Shown: piece by piece, positions 25,199 to 34,067 of the stretch | How the letters are laid out: each line of letters begins with the position of its first letter | Position numbering within the stretch: position 1 is the first letter of the stretch | From: Moorella glycerini | GTDB lineage: Bacteria > Bacillota > DSM-521 > Neomoorellales > Neomoorellaceae | Length of the DNA stretch: 64,000 nt | Assembly: GCF_009735625.1 (NCBI RefSeq) | Contig: NZ_CP046244.1 | Span: forward strand, 558,001-622,000 | Direction: 5' to 3' | Made by a program: the position numbers and the translations under genes | The notes under the pieces: generated by a model | Told to the model about the DNA's origin: nothing | Database searches by the model: none | The model's input: only the letters and a program-made list of their open reading frames with translations

Positions 25199-27766
25199 TC
25201 ACTTCCCACTTCTTGCATACGGCGTTCCTTCCAGGGGCAGGCTCAAGCGTAATTTGCCGTCGCGGCGGTAGTAGGCGCCGGCGACGGCCGCCGCCGTGGG
25301 AATGGTCGCCAGCTCACCAATACCCTTGGCGCCGTAGGCATAGGGAGTGCCGCCCTTTTCTATCAGGTGCACCTCCATCTGCGGTACCTGGTGACTCCGC
25401 AAGAGTCCCAGCCTGCCAAGGGCCTGGCGTACCGGGATACCGTCCCGGAGCGGGAAGTCTTCCGTCAGGGCATAACCCAGGCCCATGACAATGCCCCCCT
25501 CAATCTGGCCTTCCAGGTTTAAGGGGTTAATAGCCCGGCCCACATCATAGGCAGCCACTACTTTAGCCACCCGGCCCTCCTCATCCAGGATTACTACCTG
25601 GGTGGCATAGCTGTAGCCGACATGGGTTATGGGGTGCTCCTTGGTTGAATTAACCGGATCAGTGGCGCCGTAGAATTCCCCCTGGAAAACCTCGCCCTCC
25701 AGGTCGGCAAGGGAATGGTCTTTTAAAGCTCCCGCCAGGGCTACCGCCGCCCGGCGGGTTGCTTCCCCGGTAAAGAGGCTCTGGCGGGAAGCCGTCGTGC
25801 AGCCAGCGTCGGGAGTGAGGGCCGTATCGGCAAGCACACAGTCAATCAGCGTTGCCGGCAGGCCGGTTGTCTCGGCAACAATCTGGATGAGAACCGCCTC
25901 CAGCCCCTGGCCCATGCAGGCCGCCCCGGAGTAGATCTTCACCCGTCCCCCGGCAACTGCCAGGTTGGCCCGGCCGACATCCCGGGTACCAACGCCGAGG
26001 CCGACATTTTTAAAGCCGCAGGCTATCCCGGCGCAGGGGCTGCTTTCAAAGGCTTTCTTGACGGCCAGCAGGGTATCTTTCAGGCCGATGTCGGCACTGA
26101 CTACCTGCCTGGTGCCCAGGGTGTCGCCCGGTTCCAGGGCGTTCTGCCAGCGGATCTGCCAGGGGGAAAGGCCGGTAGCAGTTGCCAGGAGGTTCAGCTG
26201 GCTCTCCATGGCAAAGTTGGACTGGGGCACCCCAAAACCGCGGAAAGCCCCGGCCGGCGGGTTATTGGTATAGACGGCCCGGCCGCGGATGGTAACGTGG
26301 GGGATGCGGTAGGGGCCGGTAGCGTGGGTGCAGGCCCGCTCCAGCACCTGGGCCCCCAGGGAGGCATAGGCGCCGGTATCGGCCACCAGGTCGGCCACCA
26401 GGGCCACCAGCTTACCTTCCGCATCACAGCCGGTCGTCATGGTTATGGTCATGGCATGGCGCTTGGGATGGCAGAGGATGCTTTCCCGGCGGGTCCAGGT
26501 CAGCTTTACCGGCCTCTGCGTTACCCAGGCCAGCAGGGCGGCATGGTGCTGCACGCTCAGGTCCTCTTTGCCGCCAAAACCACCGCCGACACACTTGTTG
26601 ACCACCCGGACCTTTTGTGGCGGCAGGTTGAGCAGGGAAACCAGCTGGGTATGGACCTCATACACGCCCTGGGTGCTGGTGTAGACCGTCAGGCCGCCGT
26701 CCTCCGGTACCGCCAGGGCACTCTCCGGCTCCAGGAAAGCGTGTTCCGTAAAGGGCGTGGTATAAGTATTGGTTACCACGTGGGCGCAGGACTTTAAGGC
26801 TGCCTCAGCGTCGCCTTTTTTGACTACCGTTTCGCTTAATAAATTACCTTTGGGGTGCAGGGCCGGCGCCCCCGGCGCCAGGGAGTCTTGGGGCGAAGTC
26901 AGGGGGGGCAATTCTTCATAATCAACTTTAATATAGTCCAGTGCCGCCCGGGCTTGCCGGCTGCTTCTGGCCGCCACCAGGGCCAGGGCATCGCCGGTAT
27001 AGCGGGTTTCCTCACCTACCGCCACCAGGGCCGGCCAGTCTTTAAAGATATGCCCCTGATAGCGCTCTCCCGGGATATCGCCGGCGGTGAGGACGGCCAC
27101 TACCCCGGGCTGTTCCTTAGCAGCTGTGACATCAATGGCCTTGACCTTCGCCCGGGCACAGGGCAGGCGAAAAACGGCACCGTAAAGCATGCCGGGTACC
27201 TGCATGTCGTCGACAAAGACGGCTTCGCCCAGGACCTTGGCCGGGGCATCGGGCCGGAAAAAGGCTTTACCCATACCGGGCGGGTCACCTGCCCAGGGCT
27301 CAATCTCGCCCCTTAAAGCGCGGCCGGCCAGGCGCACGGCGGCAATAATCTTCTGGTAACCGGTGCAACGGCAGAGGTGGGTCTTGAAGGCCTGGCGGAT
27401 TTCGTCTTCACCCGGGTCCGGCTGCCGGTCGAGGAGGGCTTTGGCTTCCATGACCATCCCCGGTGTGCAGAAGCCGCACTGCACGGCCCCGGCCGCCGTA
27501 AAGGCGAAAGTATAAATCTCCTTTTCCCGCGGGCTCAAGCCCTCAACGGTAATGATCTCCTGGCCGGCGGCCCTGGTGACCGGCGTCCGGCAGGCCCGGA
27601 CCGCCTTGTCCCCCAGGAGCACGGTGCAGGCGCCGCAGGTACCCTCGCCACAACCGTTTTTGGCTCCCGTCAGCCGTAGATCCTCCCGTAACACTTCCAG
27701 CAAGGTAGCGTCCGGGTGAACATCAACCACCCGCCGCCGGCCATTAACCTGCAATTCCAGACGCAT
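25199..27766 (-). CDS. Selenium-dependent-type xanthine dehydrogenase, 2Fe-2S and Mo domains fused
   Basis: An 855-aa fusion: residues 1-160 are the 2Fe-2S subunit (CGEGTCGACT, CGFCTPGMVM, CRCTGYQ), the rest is the molybdopterin subunit (GGGFGGKED, AFRGFGVPQ, GAKGIGELAT with the catalytic Glu). E. coli XdhD has this fused arrangement. The neighbours YqeB and YqeC-MocA are linked in the literature with hydroxylases carrying labile, non-Sec selenium at the Mo site, so selenium dependence is inferred from context; there is no in-frame TGA. No FAD domain is present. Oxidation of xanthine or a related purine is likely. Confidence 0.92.
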   Translation of the reverse strand: MRLELQVNGRRRVVDVHPDATLLEVLREDLRLTGAKNGCGEGTCGACTVLLGDKAVRACRTPVTRAAGQEIITVEGLSPREKEIYTFAFTAAGAVQCGFCTPGMVMEAKALLDRQPDPGEDEIRQAFKTHLCRCTGYQKIIAAVRLAGRALRGEIEPWAGDPPGMGKAFFRPDAPAKVLGEAVFVDDMQVPGMLYGAVFRLPCARAKVKAIDVTAAKEQPGVVAVLTAGDIPGERYQGHIFKDWPALVAVGEETRYTGDALALVAARSSRQARAALDYIKVDYEELPPLTSPQDSLAPGAPALHPKGNLLSETVVKKGDAEAALKSCAHVVTNTYTTPFTEHAFLEPESALAVPEDGGLTVYTSTQGVYEVHTQLVSLLNLPPQKVRVVNKCVGGGFGGKEDLSVQHHAALLAWVTQRPVKLTWTRRESILCHPKRHAMTITMTTGCDAEGKLVALVADLVADTGAYASLGAQVLERACTHATGPYRIPHVTIRGRAVYTNNPPAGAFRGFGVPQSNFAMESQLNLLATATGLSPWQIRWQNALEPGDTLGTRQVVSADIGLKDTLLAVKKAFESSPCAGIACGFKNVGLGVGTRDVGRANLAVAGGRVKIYSGAACMGQGLEAVLIQIVAETTGLPATLIDCVLADTALTPDAGCTTASRQSLFTGEATRRAAVALAGALKDHSLADLEGEVFQGEFYGATDPVNSTKEHPITHVGYSYATQVVILDEEGRVAKVVAAYDVGRAINPLNLEGQIEGGIVMGLGYALTEDFPLRDGIPVRQALGRLGLLRSHQVPQMEVHLIEKGGTPYAYGAKGIGELATIPTAAAVAGAYYRRDGKLRLSLPLEGTPYARSGK

Positions 27767-27854
27767 GCCGTTCCCCCCGTTAGCTGATTTTACTGGCAGC
27801 AGTTCGCCAGCAACTTTGCCAGGTGCAGTTCCCCTGGCTGTGGGGCCCGGGGAA

Positions 27855-29213
27855 TCAACGCATCTCTTTTATTTTAGCGTCGTAATACTCAATTTTAGCG
27901 TACTCGTCATCCCAGAAAGAGGGGCTCTTCATAGCATCAAGGTATTCTCTGGTATACCCAAAGGGCAGCCAGTCTTTCTCCTTCTGCTGGAAGAGCCGCT
28001 CCTTGGCTTCCGGCCTGCGGGTGTCCATAATATAATGGGTATGGGCCTTGAGGAAGATATCTTTAAACCAGCGTTCCAGGACAAAGTCCTCAATTTCCAG
28101 GGTCCGCTGGGCCAGGTTCTCCAGCACGGAAGGATAGCGGTCAAAACCGTCGGTAGCAATGGTCACCACGTTATCGCCGGGCCCCAGCCGTAAGAATTTG
28201 GCCATCTTAATGGCACCCAGGATGTTGCAAATGCCGGAAGGACCGAAGTTATCGCGTAAGGCCAGGGCATCGGCTTCTTTCACACCATTCTTGATCAGGA
28301 CTTCAGTGCCATCCTGGAGGACCTTCAAGCCGCGGACGGTATCTTCATCGTGGATGAGGACAATAAAGTCGGTATTGAGGACGTTGTGGATGAGGGTGCA
28401 CATCTTGTCGCCGATACCTTCAATGCGGTGCTGGCCGCGGCCCCCGTTATAGAGGGTGGAACACTCATAGGGCTCCAGGGCCGCCACTTTACATTCCGGG
28501 AAAGCCTTCTTAATCTGGTCGCCGGCACCCAGCGTCCCCGCCGAACCGGGAGCAGAAGTAAAGCAGGCGATACGGCCATTACCGATACCCCGGACGGCCT
28601 CAATGGCGGCATTGCCGGTCACGTGGCGGTGGAAGCGGTAGTTGGGCAGCAATTCAAACTGGGCCAGGGCAAAGTTCCTGGGGTCCTTTTTCAGTTCATA
28701 GGTGCGCTGCAAGGTTAAAATAACGTCGGACTCCGTGCCCGGAGTGAGGTCCAGCTCGCCGCCGTACTTGCGGATGCGTTCATAACGTTCCTTGCTCATG
28801 TTATCGGGCATAATGACTACCGCCCGGAAGCCCAGGAGTTTGCAGATATAGGCCACGCCGATGCCGAAATTGCCCGTTGAGGGTCCCAGGATGGTATGTT
28901 CACCGGGCTTGATGACGCCGTCAACGCAGCCTTCAATCAAGGTAGCGTAAGCCGGTCCCACCTTGTGGGAACCGGAAGGGAAGCCCCGGCCCAGGAGGAC
29001 GACGATATTGGCGTCCACCCCCGTTACCTCCGGGGGCAGGACCATTTTCCGCACCTGGTTGTTTGCGTCTTTCCAGGTGATGTTGAAGAGGTTAATGGGG
29101 TCCAGCTCATCCTCCTTGAGGGCTTTTAAGGCCCGCAGCCTTATTGCCGGGTCAATTTGCGCCGGGTCGCACATCTCCGTGAAGGTCGGGCCAAAGGGAA
29201 TTTTACCCGCCAT
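27855..29213 (-). CDS. PLP-dependent lyase, cysteine-synthase/diaminopropionate-lyase-like
   Basis: Fold-type II PLP enzyme of 452 aa. The likely PLP lysine is in GSHKVGPAYA near residue 84, the phosphate-binding loop in SAPGSAGTLGAG, and GPSTGNFGIG resembles the substrate Asn loop of the family. It is the first gene after a strong terminator and probably the first gene of the catabolic operon (33 aa longer at the C-terminus than typical cysteine synthases would suggest, so it is not CysK). With the second PLP enzyme at 23877 it may handle the amino-acid product of ring cleavage. Specific reaction unknown. Confidence 0.82.
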   Translation of the reverse strand: MAGKIPFGPTFTEMCDPAQIDPAIRLRALKALKEDELDPINLFNITWKDANNQVRKMVLPPEVTGVDANIVVLLGRGFPSGSHKVGPAYATLIEGCVDGVIKPGEHTILGPSTGNFGIGVAYICKLLGFRAVVIMPDNMSKERYERIRKYGGELDLTPGTESDVILTLQRTYELKKDPRNFALAQFELLPNYRFHRHVTGNAAIEAVRGIGNGRIACFTSAPGSAGTLGAGDQIKKAFPECKVAALEPYECSTLYNGGRGQHRIEGIGDKMCTLIHNVLNTDFIVLIHDEDTVRGLKVLQDGTEVLIKNGVKEADALALRDNFGPSGICNILGAIKMAKFLRLGPGDNVVTIATDGFDRYPSVLENLAQRTLEIEDFVLERWFKDIFLKAHTHYIMDTRRPEAKERLFQQKEKDWLPFGYTREYLDAMKSPSFWDDEYAKIEYYDAKIKEMR

Positions 29214-29296
29214 ATGGATCCCTCCAGTTAAATGTAATGTTACTGAGTGCTAAAAACTTCACCCACACTTATTGTATAGTTCGACGTGGAAAAAAT

Positions 29297-29330
29297 AAAC
29301 CCTCCTTTTCTAGCTAAAAAAGGAGGGTTT
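29297..29330. terminator. Bidirectional rho-independent terminator
   Basis: AAACCCTCCTTTT pairs with AAAAGGAGGGTTT around a short loop, with T-rich sequence on both sides. On the minus strand it ends the regulator/maturation operon after pgpA. Confidence 0.92.
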
Positions 29331-29359
29331 TATTTTATCGATTTTTATCTTTTTCAACC

Positions 29360-29887
29360 TTACTTCAGCAGCCCGTCCCGGTCGCGGTGGGCCAGGCGGG
29401 AGGAGGCGGCAGCGGCGATGGCCGCCACCAGGTCGTCGAGGAAGGTGTTGACCTTCTCGTTTTTCTTGCTGTTGACCACACCGATAATGCCCGGCTTGAC
29501 CTTGTCCAGGTAACCGAAGTTGGTAAAACCGATGGAGCCATAAATATTGACGATGCTCAAGGCCATGACCTCGTCAATGCCGTAGAGGCCGTCATCATTA
29601 CGCAGCATGGTAGCCAGGGGCTCGGCCAGTTGCCCCTTTTCGGCCAGCTCATCAATGGCTATGCCGGTAAAGACGGCATTCTGGACCTCCCGCTTTTCCA
29701 GTACCCGCTCAACGCTCTCGCGGCAGGCGGCCATGGTCAGGTTGCGGATATACTTTTGCTGGACTTCATATACCAGGCGGGCAATATCTTCTAATGTTAC
29801 CCCCCGCCGTTCCAGCCAGGCTATGACTAGCTGCTTGAGCAACAGGGAACCGGCATATTGATTCTCCTTTGGTTGCGCCACACTCAC
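29360..29887 (-). CDS. pgpA: Phosphatidylglycerophosphatase A family protein
   Basis: 175-aa PgpA/YutG-type protein; the family dephosphorylates phosphatidylglycerophosphate in phospholipid synthesis. Recognisable stretches are GVTLEDIARLVYEVQQKY near 30 and the conserved DDGLYGIDEVMALSIV near 98. GTG at 29887 follows GGGGGAC. It is out of place functionally behind yqeB, but spacing (32 bases) and the terminator after it put it in the same transcription unit. Short soluble members of this family exist whose substrate is not established. Confidence 0.85.
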   Translation of the reverse strand: MSVAQPKENQYAGSLLLKQLVIAWLERRGVTLEDIARLVYEVQQKYIRNLTMAACRESVERVLEKREVQNAVFTGIAIDELAEKGQLAEPLATMLRNDDGLYGIDEVMALSIVNIYGSIGFTNFGYLDKVKPGIIGVVNSKKNEKVNTFLDDLVAAIAAAASSRLAHRDRDGLLK

Positions 29888-29919
29888 TTCTTCTGTCCCC
29901 CTTGCTATAAGAAGTAACC

Positions 29920-30735
29920 CTATTCTAACATAAGTTTATTTTCCGGGGAAGGGGTGAGGTGCAAGATAGCCTCCAAAACCCCGCCGGCGATGGCCCGGGC
30001 TTTATCGGAAATGGTGAAACAGTAATCCCGTTCACCGCGGGGGTCGATGTCGCCAACCTTCATTCGTATGGTGACTTCCAGCTCATCATGAAGAATCCCC
30101 CGCAACACCCCGCTTATCCTCGCTGCTATGGGCACGCCGTCAACCATGGCCACCGTTTCGCCGGCAGTCACCGGGTCGCCGATGGCCTTGCAACCCATAA
30201 ATATACCATCTGCCGGCGCCCTTAAGACCCTTTCTTCGGTATAGCCCATGACTTCACCCGGGATACCGGTATTGGGGAGGGCTTCCCCCTGCCAGATGAC
30301 CCGGCCGAGATAATGGCCGCGCCTGGTTTCCACTACAGCATGGGCATCCCGGCCAGCCGTAAAGCCCGGTCCCAGGGCAATGACAATGGGAGCCAGATCT
30401 GTATTTGTCCCCAAGTTGGTCTTGGCCAGGATGGCATCCACGACTATTGGTGGCCGGAGGGCCGTAATAACTTCGGCCCGGGGATCCACCAGGACGGCAA
30501 TTTCCCCCTGCAGGGCTTTCGTTAAGGCCTCCTCAGGGCCGGTCACCAGGCGGGCCGTAACCCCCTCGACAGTAATGGTGCCGCTATAAACCGCTTCCGC
30601 AAAGGCCACGGCCCGCCGGATCACCGTGGGCCGGGCTATCTCCGTCATGATTACCGGAAAACCTGCTTGATGGAGACGGTGGGCCACCCCGCTGGCCAGG
30701 TCCCCCGCCCCTTTGATGACTACCAGATGCCGCAC
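29920..30735 (-). CDS. yqeB: Selenium-dependent molybdenum hydroxylase system protein YqeB
   Basis: 271 aa, EF2563/YqeB family. Opens with the Rossmann-like VIKGAGDLASGVAHRLHQAG and TEIARPTVIRRAVAFAEAVY. Members are phylogenetically tied to selenium-dependent molybdenum hydroxylases and are thought to act in maturation of the selenium-containing Mo site; biochemical role not settled. The GTG start overlaps the preceding fusion gene by 16 bases. Confidence 0.93.
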   Translation of the reverse strand: MRHLVVIKGAGDLASGVAHRLHQAGFPVIMTEIARPTVIRRAVAFAEAVYSGTITVEGVTARLVTGPEEALTKALQGEIAVLVDPRAEVITALRPPIVVDAILAKTNLGTNTDLAPIVIALGPGFTAGRDAHAVVETRRGHYLGRVIWQGEALPNTGIPGEVMGYTEERVLRAPADGIFMGCKAIGDPVTAGETVAMVDGVPIAARISGVLRGILHDELEVTIRMKVGDIDPRGERDYCFTISDKARAIAGGVLEAILHLTPSPENKLMLE

Positions 30736-32165
30736 TTTCCAGCCCCTCCCCTTTTTTCCTCCAGCCAGGCCTGGTAATCGCTGGGGGTATCGATATCTTT
30801 TACAATGCCCGGGCAGTCAACTGCCACCGTTAAAACTTCTTCCGGGTGAGCCCGGATAATCTCCCTGGCCCCCACATCCCCCTGCAGGGCCAGGATTTCC
30901 GGCCAGAGGGCACGGTCAATGAGGACCGGATTGCCCCGCCGTCCCTGGTAAACGGGAGCAATAATTTTTTTCCCTTCCTGCCGGTAAGCTCCGGCCAGTT
31001 TGGTTATGACTTCCGGCGTAACTCCCGGCTGGTCGGCCAGGACAAAAAGGGCGGCCCGGCTTTCCGGCCCGAGGGCTGCCAGCCCGGCCTGCAGGGAGGT
31101 GCTCAGGCCCCGGCGGTAGCCGGGGTTGTAAGCTATATTGACCGCCAAACCCCCCAGGGCGGCAGCAACCCTGCCGGCCTCATGACCCAGGACCACGACG
31201 ACATTCCCCGGTACGGCTGCCAGGGCTGTTGCTACCGCCCGGCGTACCATGGGCTGGCCGGCGATGGATAGTAGTTGCTTGTCACCGCCATAACGCTCCC
31301 CGGCCCCGGCGGCCAGGACAATAACTCCCACCGGTCCGGGAGGGACTGCTTGCCTCAGGAGTACCTGGCGCACCGGCGCCGGGGTGGCCACCGCGCCCAG
31401 GACAACCCTATTAATTGTCCTGGTACCCCCGGTAAACGAAATGGCCGTTACATCCGTGATAACACCGTCATCCCCGGCAGCCAGGATCGCCCCGGCTATC
31501 TCCCGGCCGGCCTGCAGGGCGGTATAACTTTCCGCCTGGTTGAGCAAAACCACCCACCGCGCCGCCGGCGGTACCCCCTTGCGCCCGCCGTGAGGATGGG
31601 CCAGGAGCCGGGCCACATCATGCGCTGTCACCAGGGAGCCTTCTTCTCGTCCCAGCAACCCTGCCGCCAGCCGGGGGCGGTGGACGAAGGGGAGAGACAG
31701 GGGCCGCCCCAGCACCGGCAGGCCGGCTACCGTTACCACCAGGGTTGTCACCGGCGGGATGACCGGCTCATGCCCCGCCGGGGCCTTGAGGAGGGCGCCG
31801 GCGGCCCCATCGCCCTCGAGGAGCAGATAATCAATATCGAGATCTGCCAGCGCAGCTACGCCTGCCGCGTCCAGGCCCGCAACCTTGCCCTGGTCAGTAA
31901 TCCCGGACCCGCAGGTGACCAGGTTCTCCCTTTTTAGACCAGCTGCCACACCTGCTGCCAGGCTGGCGGTATCGCGAGTAATAACCGGTTCCGCCAGTTG
32001 CCGGAGCTGGCTTAAAAGCATTTTTGTGGTCGGGGCAACAACCACCCGGTGCCCCACGGCTGCCAGTTCGCGGGCCAGACAAATAAGGGCCGAGGTTTTA
32101 CCCCCTGCCCCTACAACAGTAATGATCTCTTTGGCCTGCAACCCCAGGGCCTGGTATAAGCGCAT
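30720..32165 (-). CDS. YqeC-MocA fusion: putative selenium cofactor protein joined to molybdenum cofactor cytidylyltransferase
   Basis: 481 aa in two modules. Residues 1 to about 245 match YqeC, with a P-loop-like VGAGGKTSAL near 19 and LLLEGDGAAGALLKAPAGHEP. Residues about 280-481 match MocA/NTP_transf_3: VIVLAAGAGERYGGDKQLL, LADQPGVTPEVI, RRGNPVLI. E. coli encodes YqeC and MocA (YgfJ) as separate proteins in the same cluster. MocA converts Mo-molybdopterin and CTP to the cytosine dinucleotide form used by this hydroxylase family. The fusion directly ties selenium insertion to MCD synthesis. ATG at 32165. Confidence 0.93.
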   Translation of the reverse strand: MRLYQALGLQAKEIITVVGAGGKTSALICLARELAAVGHRVVVAPTTKMLLSQLRQLAEPVITRDTASLAAGVAAGLKRENLVTCGSGITDQGKVAGLDAAGVAALADLDIDYLLLEGDGAAGALLKAPAGHEPVIPPVTTLVVTVAGLPVLGRPLSLPFVHRPRLAAGLLGREEGSLVTAHDVARLLAHPHGGRKGVPPAARWVVLLNQAESYTALQAGREIAGAILAAGDDGVITDVTAISFTGGTRTINRVVLGAVATPAPVRQVLLRQAVPPGPVGVIVLAAGAGERYGGDKQLLSIAGQPMVRRAVATALAAVPGNVVVVLGHEAGRVAAALGGLAVNIAYNPGYRRGLSTSLQAGLAALGPESRAALFVLADQPGVTPEVITKLAGAYRQEGKKIIAPVYQGRRGNPVLIDRALWPEILALQGDVGAREIIRAHPEEVLTVAVDCPGIVKDIDTPSDYQAWLEEKRGGAGKCGIW

Positions 32166-32250
32166 TTAAAAAATCCCCCGCAAAGAGCACTTTGCCTAAC
32201 CGATATTTTCCATAATACACCGCTAAGGGCGCCAGCCCCCATAAAGGACG

Positions 32251-32787
32251 CTAGAACTGGGGTGGCGTAATGGCCGAAATAAAGACCAGGTCTTCGTCAC
32301 CAACACTCCACAGCTTGTGGGGGATGGAGGCGTAATAGTAGATGCTATCCCCCGCTTCCAACCGGTAGACTTCCCCCCCGATGTCGATTTCCATAATCCC
32401 CTCCAGGACGACAATGCATTCTTCCCCCGGGTGCGCCAGGGGCTCGTCACAGCTGGCCGCTCCCGGCTCCAGGCGGGCCATCATCACTTCCATCTTACGG
32501 TTTAAATCCGGTGACAAGAGCTCATAGGTCAAATGGGACTGGGGAAAGCGCAGCACCTTCCGCTGGTCTTTCCGGACTACCGGGCTGTGGTCTTCATGGT
32601 TTAACAAAAAATAAAAAATGGGGATATCCAGGGCCTCAGCAATTTTGCGTAAAGAGGTAATAGACGGGTCGGCCAGGTCCCGTTCCACCTGGCTTAAAAA
32701 ACTGGAAGTGAGGCCCGTCTTTTCCGCTACATCCTTGAGGCTCATGCCCCGCTCCCGGCGCAGGTGGCGAATCTTTTCTCCAAGCAC
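32251..32787 (-). CDS. XRE-family regulator with C-terminal cupin domain
   Basis: 178-aa regulator: HTH at about 5-60 (IRHLRRERGMSLKDVAEKTGLTSSFLSQVERD), cupin sensor at about 105-175 (HPGEECIVVLEGIMEI ... GDSIYYYASIPHKLW). The frame is open to 32982 but the GTG at 32785-32787 has GGGAGGG ten bases upstream and begins just before the HTH; the longer frame would overlap the XdhC-domain gene. Probable local regulator of the selenium/purine operon; the ligand bound by the cupin is unknown. Confidence 0.9.
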   Translation of the reverse strand: MLGEKIRHLRRERGMSLKDVAEKTGLTSSFLSQVERDLADPSITSLRKIAEALDIPIFYFLLNHEDHSPVVRKDQRKVLRFPQSHLTYELLSPDLNRKMEVMMARLEPGAASCDEPLAHPGEECIVVLEGIMEIDIGGEVYRLEAGDSIYYYASIPHKLWSVGDEDLVFISAITPPQF

Positions 32788-32794
32788 TATATTT

Positions 32795-33112
32795 TTACCC
32801 TCCCAACGGTTCAATAAATACGTCCATAACCCCGCCACAGACCATGCCTTCCTCAGCTGCCGTATCGGCGGTGAGATCCAGGTGGTAGATTTCCGGCACG
32901 CCTGTTTCCATGACCAGTAACGCCCGCTGGCGAATGGCCGCCTCGGCACAGCCACCGCCGGTGGTACCCACTGTTTCCCCACCGGCCCTGATCAGCATCC
33001 GGGTGCCCGCTTCCCTGGGGGCTGAACCCCTGACCTGGATAATGGTGGCCATGGCACAGGGTTCACCTCGCTCCATCAAGGCAACCGCCCGCCGGATAAG
33101 TTCCCGGTCCAT
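32795..33112 (-). CDS. XdhC N-terminal domain protein (split XdhC, part 1)
   Basis: 105 aa containing only the XdhC/CoxI N-terminal domain: CAMATIIQVRGSAPREAGTR, TVGTTGGGCAE. XdhC-type proteins bind and deliver sulfurated or selenated Mo cofactor to hydroxylases. The partner Rossmann domain is a separate gene at 33318-34067, with a terminator between the two. First gene of the regulator/maturation operon; ATG at 33112. Confidence 0.88.
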   Translation of the reverse strand: MDRELIRRAVALMERGEPCAMATIIQVRGSAPREAGTRMLIRAGGETVGTTGGGCAEAAIRQRALLVMETGVPEIYHLDLTADTAAEEGMVCGGVMDVFIEPLGG

Positions 33113-33146
33113 GACTTTATCTCCCCCGCTTAAGGTTACTGAAATC

Positions 33147-33173
33147 GTTAGTAATAATTACAACATAATTAAC
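33147..33173 (-). promoter_or_regulatory. Palindrome in the promoter region of the maturation operon
   Basis: GTAATAATTAC (33151-33161) is an exact palindrome around its central base, flanked by GTTA and TAAC, in the AT-rich 150 bases upstream of the XdhC N-domain gene. It could be the operator of the XRE-cupin regulator; position only. Confidence 0.35.
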
Positions 33174-33259
33174 CCTTTTTCCTGCTTCGCCGGCAGATTC
33201 TCGCTTTTTTTCTTTTATTTTTACCCTGAATACCTGGAAAAACTACCATGTCCGAGGAG

Positions 33260-33291
33260 AAAAACCGCCCCTGACGGTTAAAGGCGGTTTT
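33260..33291. terminator. Rho-independent terminator after the XdhC Rossmann-domain gene
   Basis: AAAACCGCC and GGCGGTTTT arms around a 13-base loop. On the minus strand the 3' arm runs into GGTTTTTCTCC; the plus strand is also T-ended. Separates the 33318-34875 unit from the maturation operon. Confidence 0.85.
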
Positions 33292-33317
33292 CATACTACG
33301 GTTCTCCAGGCCGGCTT

Positions 33318-34067
33318 TCAGGCTCTACGCCGGTAAACCCGGATAATCTCCGCCAGGATACTGACGGCAATTTCCGCCGGCGTTTCGGCACCGATATCCA
33401 GGCCGATGGGGGCATGGATTCGCTCCAGGGCCGCTTCTCGTACCCCTTCGGCGAGCAGGCGCTCTTTAACGCCCCGGACGCGCCGCCGGCTACCAATCAT
33501 GCCGATATAGGCCGCCGGGGAATCGATTACGGCCCGCAGGCAGTCATAATCATAGCGGTGGCCCCGGGTGACGATGACAATAAAAGTGGCGGGAGTGATC
33601 TTGATATCCTGCAGGGCCGCCATAAAATTATTACAAATAATTCGATCGGCGGTTGGGAAAAGGGCTTGATTGGCAAAGTCCGGGCGATCGTCGATGACCG
33701 TCACCAGGTAACCGGCCAGCTTGGCCAGCGCAGCAACCTGCTGGCCGACATGGCCGCCACCCAGGACGATAACTTCCGGTTCGGGGAGCACCGGTTCCAG
33801 GAAAAGGGAGACGCTGACCCCTTCCAGCTCCAGGGTCTCCAGCCTGGGCCGGCGCCCGGCTAAAACCTCCCCGGCCCGTTCGGCTACAACGGCATCCAGA
33901 TTTGCTGCTCCCAGGCTGCCGTAATGACCATCCGGAGTCCAGAGGAAACGGTTGCCAGGCGCCACCCCCGGCAGGCCCGCTTCTGTTTTGACTACCATAA
34001 CTGCCACTCCCGGCTCCTGCCCCTCCAGGGCCGCCAGCAACTGCCGGAAAAAGGCCAGTTTACCCAC
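33318..34067 (-). CDS. XdhC/CoxI family protein, Rossmann-domain form (split XdhC, part 2)
   Basis: 249 aa. The N-terminal 80 residues look like a degenerate XdhC domain without the GSAPR motif; the C-terminal XdhC_C Rossmann domain has IVLGGGHVGQQVAAL near 100, VTRGHRYDYDCLRAV and YIGMIGSRRR. Probably acts with the 105-aa N-domain protein in Mo-cofactor sulfuration or selenation. GTG start at 34067 follows AAGGAGAG. Confidence 0.9.
   Translation of the reverse strand: MGKLAFFRQLLAALEGQEPGVAVMVVKTEAGLPGVAPGNRFLWTPDGHYGSLGAANLDAVVAERAGEVLAGRRPRLETLELEGVSVSLFLEPVLPEPEVIVLGGGHVGQQVAALAKLAGYLVTVIDDRPDFANQALFPTADRIICNNFMAALQDIKITPATFIVIVTRGHRYDYDCLRAVIDSPAAYIGMIGSRRRVRGVKERLLAEGVREAALERIHAPIGLDIGAETPAEIAVSILAEIIRVYRRRA

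Noticed and set aside
31275-31937. Plus-strand ORF of 220 codons
   Set aside because: Antisense to the YqeC-MocA fusion, whose motifs are clear; no ribosome site and no recognisable domain.
32788-32982. Extra 65 N-terminal residues for the XRE-cupin regulator
   Set aside because: They overlap the XdhC-domain gene in another frame; a GTG with a strong ribosome site lies right before the HTH.
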